Assembly: GCF_020990385.1 (NCBI RefSeq)
Contig: NZ_CP087598.1
Coordinates: 478,001-542,000, forward strand
Direction of reading: 5' to 3'
Source: Paracoccus sp. MA
GTDB taxonomy: Bacteria; Pseudomonadota; Alphaproteobacteria; Rhodobacterales; Rhodobacteraceae
Length of the DNA: 64,000 bases
Positions 58,788-64,000 of this stretch are shown here, piece by piece. The notes below the pieces were generated by a model. The model was not told the origin of the DNA. It saw only the letters and a list, made by a program, of their open reading frames with translations, and made no database searches. A program made the position numbers and the translations under genes. Within the stretch, counting starts at the first letter, position 1. Each line of letters opens with the position of its first letter.

Positions 58788-59912
58788 TCAAGGCGACAGC
58801 CAATGCTCGCGCAGGCCGAAATCCTCGTCCAGCAGCACCAGATCGGCCGCGCGGCCGGGGGCCAGGGCGCCGTAGCGGTCCTGCAAGCCCAGCAGCGCCG
58901 CCGGAACGGCCGAGGCCATGCGCAGCGCCCGTTCCGGCGCGATGCCGACCTGGCGGACCAGCACGGCGATGGCCTGCGGCAGCGTCAGGTCGGCCCCGGC
59001 CAGCGTGCCGTCGGCCAGGGTCAGCCGCCCGTCGCGGCGCAGCACCTTGCGGCCGCCCAGCTCCATCTCGGCCAGGTCGGTGCCGGCAAAGGCCATGCAA
59101 TCGCTGACCAGGAAGATGCCCTCGGGCCGCGCCCCCAGCGCCAGCCGCATCACCGCCGGATGCACATGGATGCCGTCGGCGATCAGCCCGGCGCCGGCCT
59201 CGCCGGCCAGCACCGCGCCGGCCAGCCCCGGCGCGCGGTTGCCGATCTGGCTCATGGCGTTGAACAGATGCGTGGCGCAGCGGGCGCCGGCGGCAAAGGC
59301 GGCCTGCGCCTCGTCATGGCTGCAATCGCTGTGGCCCAGGCTGACCACCGCCCCGGCCCCGGCCAGCGCCGCGATCTGCTGCGGGCTTGCCGCCTCGGGC
59401 GCCAGCGTCACCATCAGCGCCGGCAGCCGGCGGGCGGCCTCGCAAAGCCGGGCCAGATCATCGTCGGTCATCGGCCGGATCAGCGCCGGATCATGCGCGC
59501 CCTTGCGGCGCGGGTCCAGATGCGGCCCCTCCAGATGCAGGCCCAGGAAGCCCGGCACCCCTGCCTCGGCCGCCGCGATCCCCAGCGCGATGACATGGGC
59601 GGTGGCCTCGGGCGTGTCGGTGATCAGCGTCGGCAGCACGCCGGCGGTGCCAAGCGCGCGATGTGCGGCGCAGATGCGGTGCAGCCCCCCCAGATCGGTC
59701 GTGCCGTCCAGCATCAGCCCGGCCCCGCCGTTCACCTGCAAATCCAGGAAAGCCGGGGCGAGGATGCCCGACACCGCCCGCCGCCCCTCGGCCGGCGCCT
59801 CGGCCTCGGGCAGGATGGCGGCGATCTTGCCCGCCTCGATCACCAGCGCATGGCCGTCGAGGAAACGCGCGCCGTCGAAGATCCGCGCGCCGGTCAGGAC
59901 CTCGCGCGCCAT
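58788..59912 (-). CDS. nagA: N-acetylglucosamine-6-phosphate deacetylase NagA
   Basis: A 374-residue amidohydrolase. Metal and substrate motifs: FLDLQVNGGAG, LGLHLEGPHLDPRRKGAHD, VSLGHSDCSHDEAQAAFAAG, THLFNAMSQIGNR, LIADGIHVHPAVM and LVSDCMAFAG. Deacetylates GlcNAc-6-P to glucosamine-6-P. ATG overlaps the upstream SIS gene stop; GTG at 59915 is an alternative. Confidence 0.95.
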   Translation of the reverse strand: MAREVLTGARIFDGARFLDGHALVIEAGKIAAILPEAEAPAEGRRAVSGILAPAFLDLQVNGGAGLMLDGTTDLGGLHRICAAHRALGTAGVLPTLITDTPEATAHVIALGIAAAEAGVPGFLGLHLEGPHLDPRRKGAHDPALIRPMTDDDLARLCEAARRLPALMVTLAPEAASPQQIAALAGAGAVVSLGHSDCSHDEAQAAFAAGARCATHLFNAMSQIGNRAPGLAGAVLAGEAGAGLIADGIHVHPAVMRLALGARPEGIFLVSDCMAFAGTDLAEMELGGRKVLRRDGRLTLADGTLAGADLTLPQAIAVLVRQVGIAPERALRMASAVPAALLGLQDRYGALAPGRAADLVLLDEDFGLREHWLSP

Positions 59913-60937
59913 CACACCGTCTCCGTCACCTTACGCAGATGCGGCGGCGTGTCGGGGTCGAAGCCGCGCCGCCGCGCCAGCCCCTCGATGAAGGCGTAGA
60001 AGCCGGCGATGGTCACCAGCGGCGCCACCAGCGGATGCAGGCCGGGGACCGATGGCAGGGTGACGGCGCCGCCGACCTCGGTGCCGGTCACGAACACATC
60101 CGCGCCCTGGGCCGCCAGCCGCTCGGCCGTGGCCTTGAGCTGGGGCAGGGCGGCATCCTCGATCCCCAGCGCCAGCACCGGGAAGCCGGCCTGCACGATG
60201 GCGGCCGGGCCGTGCAGAACCTCGGCGGCGGAATAGGCCTCGGCGTGGATGCCCGAGGTTTCCTTGAACTTCAGCGCCGATTCGCAGGCGATGGCGAAGC
60301 TGGGACCGCGGCCCAGCACGAAGGCCGAGCTGGCCCGCGCCAGCCGCGCCGACAAGGGCGACCAGTCCAGCCCCACGGCCTGCCCGAACGCTTCGGGCAG
60401 GGCGGCGACGGCATCCTGCAGGGCGTGATCCTCGCGCCATTCCGCCAAGAGCGACAGCCCGGCCAGCACCGAACAGACGAAGGTCTTGGTGGCGGCGACG
60501 CTTTTCTCCTCGCCCGCCTGCAGGGGCAGGCAATGGGCCGAGACCTGCGCCATCGGGCTGTCCTCGACATTGGTGATGGCGATGGACAGCGCCCCCCCTT
60601 GCCCCGAGGCGCGCATCATCTCGACCCCGTCCGGGCTGCGGCCGGATTGCGAGATGCCGATGCAGGCCGCCTTGCCCAGCCGCAGGGGCCGGCGATAGAT
60701 CGAGGCGATGGAGGGGCCGACCGAGGCGACCGGCACCCCGGCCTCCAGCTCGATGGCGTATTTCAGATAGGTCGCGGCATGGTCCGAGGACCCCCGCGCC
60801 ACCGTCACCACCAGGTCGGGGTCCTTGCGGCGCAGGGCGCTGGCCGCGTCCGCGACCGCATCGCGCGAGCGTTCCAGGAATCGGGCGGCGGCTTCGGGGA
60901 TCTCGGCCACTTCGCGCGCCATATGCGTCTGGCTCAT
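59912..60937 (-). CDS. Double SIS-domain glucosamine-6-phosphate deaminase (NagB-II type)
   Basis: A 341-residue protein with two SIS domains: VVTVARGSSDHAATYLKYAI and GISQSGRSPDGVEMMRASG in the first, SSAFVLGRGPSFAIACESAL and EVLHGPAAIVQAGFPVLAL in the second. It lacks the glutaminase domain of GlmS, the layout of NagB-II deaminases. Placed between nagA and the regulator, it likely converts glucosamine-6-P to fructose-6-P and ammonia. Confidence 0.88.
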   Translation of the reverse strand: MSQTHMAREVAEIPEAAARFLERSRDAVADAASALRRKDPDLVVTVARGSSDHAATYLKYAIELEAGVPVASVGPSIASIYRRPLRLGKAACIGISQSGRSPDGVEMMRASGQGGALSIAITNVEDSPMAQVSAHCLPLQAGEEKSVAATKTFVCSVLAGLSLLAEWREDHALQDAVAALPEAFGQAVGLDWSPLSARLARASSAFVLGRGPSFAIACESALKFKETSGIHAEAYSAAEVLHGPAAIVQAGFPVLALGIEDAALPQLKATAERLAAQGADVFVTGTEVGGAVTLPSVPGLHPLVAPLVTIAGFYAFIEGLARRRGFDPDTPPHLRKVTETV

Positions 60938-61704
60938 CACGGGTTCCTTTCGCCTTCCGGGGCAAGTTTCAGTTCCACGGCGAAGTCATAGGCATCGCCG
61001 CGATAGAGCGAGCGGGTGAACTCGACCACCTTGCCCGAGGGCAGGTAGGAGATGCGTTCGATGCGCAGCCCGGCCACGCCGGGGCTGACGCCCAGCAATT
61101 CCGCGTCCTTGGCGTTCAGGTTCGCGGCCGAGATGCGCTGCACCGCCCGCACCGGCCGCATGCCGCGCGCTTCCAGCACCGCGTAAAGCGAGGCATCGAC
61201 GCCTTCGGGATCGGGCAGGATCGCCTTCGACAGCGAGGCGCGCTCGATGGCCAGCGGCACCCCGTCCGAGCTGCGCACCCGTTCCAGCCGCGCCACCTTC
61301 TCGCCGACGCCCAGTCCCAGCGCCATCACCTCTTCGGGCGCCGGGGCGTGCAACCCGCGGGCGATCCAGCGGCTTTCGACGCTGCGGCCGCGCCGGGCCA
61401 TGTCCTCGGTGAAGGAGGTCAGCAGCGACAGCGCCTGCTCCAGCTTCTCGACTTTCGGCGCCACGAAGGTGCCCGAGCCGCGCTTCTGCACCAGCTGCCC
61501 CGAGGCGACCAGCTCTGCCACCCCCTTGCGCACGGTGACGCGCGACAGGCCGGTCATCGCCGCCAGCTCGCGCTCGGACGGCAGGCTGTCGCCGGGTTGC
61601 AGCCGCCCCGAGGCGATGGCCTCGGCGATCAGCCGGTGCAGTTGCAGGTAAAGCGGCCCGCCGCCGGTTTCCTCGAAGGCCTCGGGGGTGAACAGCTCGC
61701 CCAT
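60937..61704 (-). CDS. GntR/HutC-family regulator of the amino-sugar cluster
   Basis: A 255-residue regulator: winged helix at about 15-80 (SLPSERELAAMTGLSRVTVR, GSGTFV) and a UTRA ligand domain (RVRSSDGVPLAIERASLSK, FTRSLYRGDAYDFAVELKL). The ligand is probably an amino-sugar phosphate. It sits inside the leftward operon and likely acts on the operators at 62560 and 62649. Confidence 0.9.
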   Translation of the reverse strand: MGELFTPEAFEETGGGPLYLQLHRLIAEAIASGRLQPGDSLPSERELAAMTGLSRVTVRKGVAELVASGQLVQKRGSGTFVAPKVEKLEQALSLLTSFTEDMARRGRSVESRWIARGLHAPAPEEVMALGLGVGEKVARLERVRSSDGVPLAIERASLSKAILPDPEGVDASLYAVLEARGMRPVRAVQRISAANLNAKDAELLGVSPGVAGLRIERISYLPSGKVVEFTRSLYRGDAYDFAVELKLAPEGERNP

Positions 61705-62537
61705 CACGCCTCCTGCCGGGCCAGATGCAGCGCCCCGTCGACGCCCGAGCCCCTGGGCGGCTGGATGGGCCATAGCCCCTGCAGGCGGGCGGCGTAATGC
61801 GGGCCCAGCCCGCCTAGGAACACCACCGGCAGGCCGCAGCCGGCTTGCAGCCTGTCGATCATGGTGCGGATCTCGGCCACGGCGGCGGCAAAGATGCGCT
61901 CGCCCGCCGGGTCGGTGCCGGCAATGATGCGCGGCGCGAATTGCGCGAATTCGGCCGGCCGGGCGCGGAAGCCGAAGGAGATCACCCCCTCGATCCCGCC
62001 CAGCTCGTCCAGCACCGCCTGCAGCAGCGGGGTCATCGGGGCGAAGCCGTCCTCGGCGCGCAGGGCCTCGGCCAGCAGCGCCCGGCCCAGCACCGCGCCG
62101 CTGCCCTCGTCGCCCAGGACGAAGCCGCGGCCGCCATATTGCCGCATCTCGCCGCCGATCTGCACCGCGAAGACCGAGCCGGTGCCCATGGCGGCGACGA
62201 TGCCGTCCCCGCCCCCCAGCGCGCCGGTGGCGGCGGTCACCGCATCGGTGACGATGCGCGTGCGGCGAAAGGGCAGCATGGCCCGAAGGCTGCGGGCGGC
62301 GGCGGTGACATTGGCCCCGGCAAGCCCCAGCACGGCGGTCAGCTCGTCCAGATGGCCCTGCCCGGCGTCCTGAAGCGCGGCGCGGGCGGCGGCGAGGATA
62401 TTGGCGCAGGCCCCCTCGGTCTCGACCGAGATATTGGCCGGCCCGGCCGCGCCCTGGCCGATGATCCGGCCCGCGCCGTCCGCGATGGCAGCGCGGCAGC
62501 CGGTCCCCCCTCCGTCTATGCCCAGGAAATATGACAT
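61704..62537 (-). CDS. BadF/BadG-type amino-sugar kinase
   Basis: A 277-residue ASKHA-fold kinase. Phosphate-binding MSYFLGIDGGGTGCRAAIAD, GAGGAN-like LGLAGANVTAAARSLRAML, DAVTAATGALGGGDGIVAAM and GRGFVLGDEGSGAVLGRALL, with VVFLGGLGPHYAARL. Family members phosphorylate N-acetylglucosamine; by context it supplies GlcNAc-6-P (or related) to NagA. First gene of the leftward operon. Confidence 0.88.
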   Translation of the reverse strand: MSYFLGIDGGGTGCRAAIADGAGRIIGQGAAGPANISVETEGACANILAAARAALQDAGQGHLDELTAVLGLAGANVTAAARSLRAMLPFRRTRIVTDAVTAATGALGGGDGIVAAMGTGSVFAVQIGGEMRQYGGRGFVLGDEGSGAVLGRALLAEALRAEDGFAPMTPLLQAVLDELGGIEGVISFGFRARPAEFAQFAPRIIAGTDPAGERIFAAAVAEIRTMIDRLQAGCGLPVVFLGGLGPHYAARLQGLWPIQPPRGSGVDGALHLARQEA

Positions 62538-62559
62538 GGCGACTCCCTTTGGCTGCACG

Positions 62560-62577
62560 ATACCAAAACAATACCAA
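62560..62577. promoter_or_regulatory. Putative GntR operator 1 (kinase side)
   Basis: ATACCAA-AACA-ATACCAA: two 7-bp direct repeats 11 bp apart, 23 bp before the kinase start. The opposite-orientation copy is at 62649. Confidence 0.65.
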
Positions 62578-62648
62578 AAGGGAAGAGCTATTTTCGGAAT
62601 CGCCATGAAACGCCAATTTTGGCGGATATTGAAGAAGGGCCTTTACAA

Positions 62649-62666
62649 GTGGTATTGTTTTGGCAT
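62649..62666. promoter_or_regulatory. Putative GntR operator 2 (etherase side)
   Basis: GTGGTAT-TGTT-TTGGCAT: the same direct-repeat operator on the other strand, 25 bp before the etherase ATG. Two mismatches from perfect repeats. Confidence 0.65.
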
Positions 62667-62690
62667 TATCAACGGAACAGGGGGAATCAC

Positions 62691-63569
62691 ATGACCGCAT
62701 CCGGCACCGAGGCAAGGCATCCGGCATCCGCAGGGCTTCACGCCCGCCCGGGCGGCGAGGTGCTGCGCGTCCTGCTGGACGCGCAGGTCGCGGCGCTGGG
62801 CGCGCTGCAGCCCGCGCTGCCGGCGCTGGAACGCGCGGCCGAGGCCGCAGCAGAGGCGCTGCGCCGGGGCGGCAAGCTCGGCTATGCCGGGGCCGGCTCC
62901 TCGGGGCTGATGGCGCTGGCGGATTGCCTGGAACTGGCCGGCACTTTCGGCATCGCGCCCGAGCGCACGCCGATGATGTTCGCCGGCGGGGCCGAGGCGC
63001 TTCTGCATCTGCAGGGCAGCGTCGAGGACGACCCGCAACTCGCGCTGGCCGACCTGGATCGTGCCGGGCTGGCGGCGGGGGATGTGCTTCTGTGCCTCTC
63101 GGCCTCGGGGCGGACGCCCTATGCGCTGGCGATCTGCGCGGCGGCGCAGGAACGGGGGGTGACCGTGGCCGGCCTTGCCCATGTGGCGGGCTCGGCCCTG
63201 CTGCAACGCGCCGATATCCCGGTGCTGATCGAGACGGGGGCCGAGGTGGTTTCCGGCTCGACCCGCATGGGGGCGGCCACGGCGCAGAAGGTGGCGCTGA
63301 ACATGCTCTCGGTGCTGGTGGCGATCCGGCTGGGCCATGTCCATGACGGCTACATGGTCAACCTGGTGGCCGACAACATCAAGCTGGTGGACCGCGCCGC
63401 CCGCATCGTCGCCGCCGTCGCGGGGGTCGGGCGCGAGGCGGCCGAGGCGGCGCTGTCGCGCAGCGGCGGCGCGGTCAAGCCCGCCATCCTGGTCGCGCGC
63501 GGCATGGCGCCCGACATGGCCCGGGCGCGGCTGGCCGAAACCGGGGGCCTGCTGGCCCCGCTGATCTGA
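62691..63569 (+). CDS. murQ: N-acetylmuramic acid 6-phosphate etherase (MurQ type)
   Basis: A 292-residue SIS protein: GKLGYAGAGSSGLMALADCL, MMFAGGAEALLHLQGSVEDD, LLCLSASGRTPYALAICAAA, EVVSGSTRMGAATAQKVALN and GYMVNLVADNIKLVDRAARI, the ordered motifs of MurQ. It cleaves the lactyl ether of MurNAc-6-P to GlcNAc-6-P, the NagA substrate. Start follows AGGGGG. It diverges from the kinase/regulator operon. Confidence 0.92.
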   Translation: MTASGTEARHPASAGLHARPGGEVLRVLLDAQVAALGALQPALPALERAAEAAAEALRRGGKLGYAGAGSSGLMALADCLELAGTFGIAPERTPMMFAGGAEALLHLQGSVEDDPQLALADLDRAGLAAGDVLLCLSASGRTPYALAICAAAQERGVTVAGLAHVAGSALLQRADIPVLIETGAEVVSGSTRMGAATAQKVALNMLSVLVAIRLGHVHDGYMVNLVADNIKLVDRAARIVAAVAGVGREAAEAALSRSGGAVKPAILVARGMAPDMARARLAETGGLLAPLI

Positions 63570-63617
63570 TTGCAACCGGAGGGTCCGCGAGAGACCCGAT
63601 GCCGAAGGGAGAAGACC

Positions 63618-64000
63618 ATGACCAAGACCATCCGCCTGGCGCTGCTGGCCAGCACATTGCTGGGCAGCGCCGCCTGGGCCCAGGACGTGACGCTGACCAT
63701 CGAAAGCTGGCGCAACGACGACCTCGCCATCTGGCAGGAAAAGATCATCCCGGCCTTCGAGGCGGCCAATCCCGGCATCAAGATCAATTTCGCGCCCTCG
63801 GCGCCGCCGGAATACAACGCGGTGCTGAATTCCAAGCTGGATGCGGGCTCGGCCGGCGACCTGATCACCTGCCGGCCCTTCGATGCCTCGCTGGAGCTGT
63901 TCAAGAAGGGCAAGCTGGCCGATCTGAGCGACCTGGCGGCGATGGCGAATTTCTCGGACGTGGCGAAATCGGCCTGGCAGACCGATGACGGTGCCCAGAC
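63618..64000 (+). CDS. ABC transporter sugar-binding protein (N-terminal 127 residues; runs off the window)
   Basis: Signal peptide (IRLALLASTLLGSAAWAQ) followed by VTLTIESWRNDDLAIWQEKI and IIPAFEAANPGIKINFAPS, the start of a family 1 extracellular solute-binding protein. GGxxGDLITCRPFD follows. Placed after murQ, it probably imports amino sugars or muropeptide-derived sugars. ATG follows GAAGGGAGAAG. Confidence 0.88.
   Translation, partial: MTKTIRLALLASTLLGSAAWAQDVTLTIESWRNDDLAIWQEKIIPAFEAANPGIKINFAPSAPPEYNAVLNSKLDAGSAGDLITCRPFDASLELFKKGKLADLSDLAAMANFSDVAKSAWQTDDGAQ

Overview
The window is GC-rich DNA (roughly two thirds G+C, strong G/C bias at third codon positions) from an alphaproteobacterium of the Rhodobacterales. 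Paracoccus is by far the most likely genus. The basis is the arrangement nirX-nirI / nirSECF(DL)GHJN followed by norCBQDEF and an NNR-type regulator, a cd1 nitrite reductase whose numbering matches the Paracoccus enzyme (His46, Tyr54 and the CAGCH haem site of the precursor), and the fused NirDL. No rRNA, tRNA, CRISPR array, plasmid or phage genes and no intact insertion sequence were seen.

Region 1 (1-11 kb) is a cobalamin region. A leftward operon preceded by a cobalamin riboswitch (7347-7530) encodes a DUF1636 protein, CobW, CobN, CobG, CobH, CobI and the start of CobJ, almost all joined by 1-4 bp stop/start overlaps. cobO and a DUF1801 gene diverge from it. A second leftward operon with its own riboswitch (10762-10945) encodes CbtB, CbtA, an undescribed His-rich membrane-anchored protein, and BluB.

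Region 2 (11-38 kb) is mostly chromosomal housekeeping: leuD and leuC (split by an opposite-strand membrane gene), rsfS-rlmH, a LOG-family gene, dapD, a GlsB-like protein, YbaK-like deacylase, a MltB-like lytic transglycosylase, gpmI-envC-ctpA-rppH, a metallophosphatase, rlmN, an IalB-family protein, an AnsA-type asparaginase, an RTX protein with an unusual His/Trp/Cys ladder, a TauE-like transporter, tal-DUF484-xerC and priA. One 650-bp stretch (17051-17701) has no convincing gene. A family of short extragenic repeats with the core GG(G/A)TATTT-N3/4-(C)AA-N2-AGAA recurs at gene ends; one copy lies inside cobG.

Region 3 (38-58.7 kb) holds katG and then a complete nitrite and nitric oxide reduction island. 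nirS, nirE, nirC, nirF, nirDL, nirG, nirH, nirJ, nirN and a small membrane-protein gene run leftward. nirI-nirX and norCBQDEF run rightward. The two transcription units start near NNR/FNR-type boxes (49507-49520 and 52522-52535), and an nnrR-like Crp/FNR regulator gene closes the island. NirE makes precorrin-2 for haem d1; the same intermediate is the substrate of CobI in region 1.

Region 4 (58.8-64 kb) is an amino-sugar/cell-wall sugar catabolic cluster: nagA, a NagB-II-type SIS deaminase, a GntR regulator and a BadF/BadG-type kinase run leftward, while a MurQ-type etherase and a truncated ABC sugar-binding protein run rightward. Two inverted copies of a direct-repeat operator lie between them.
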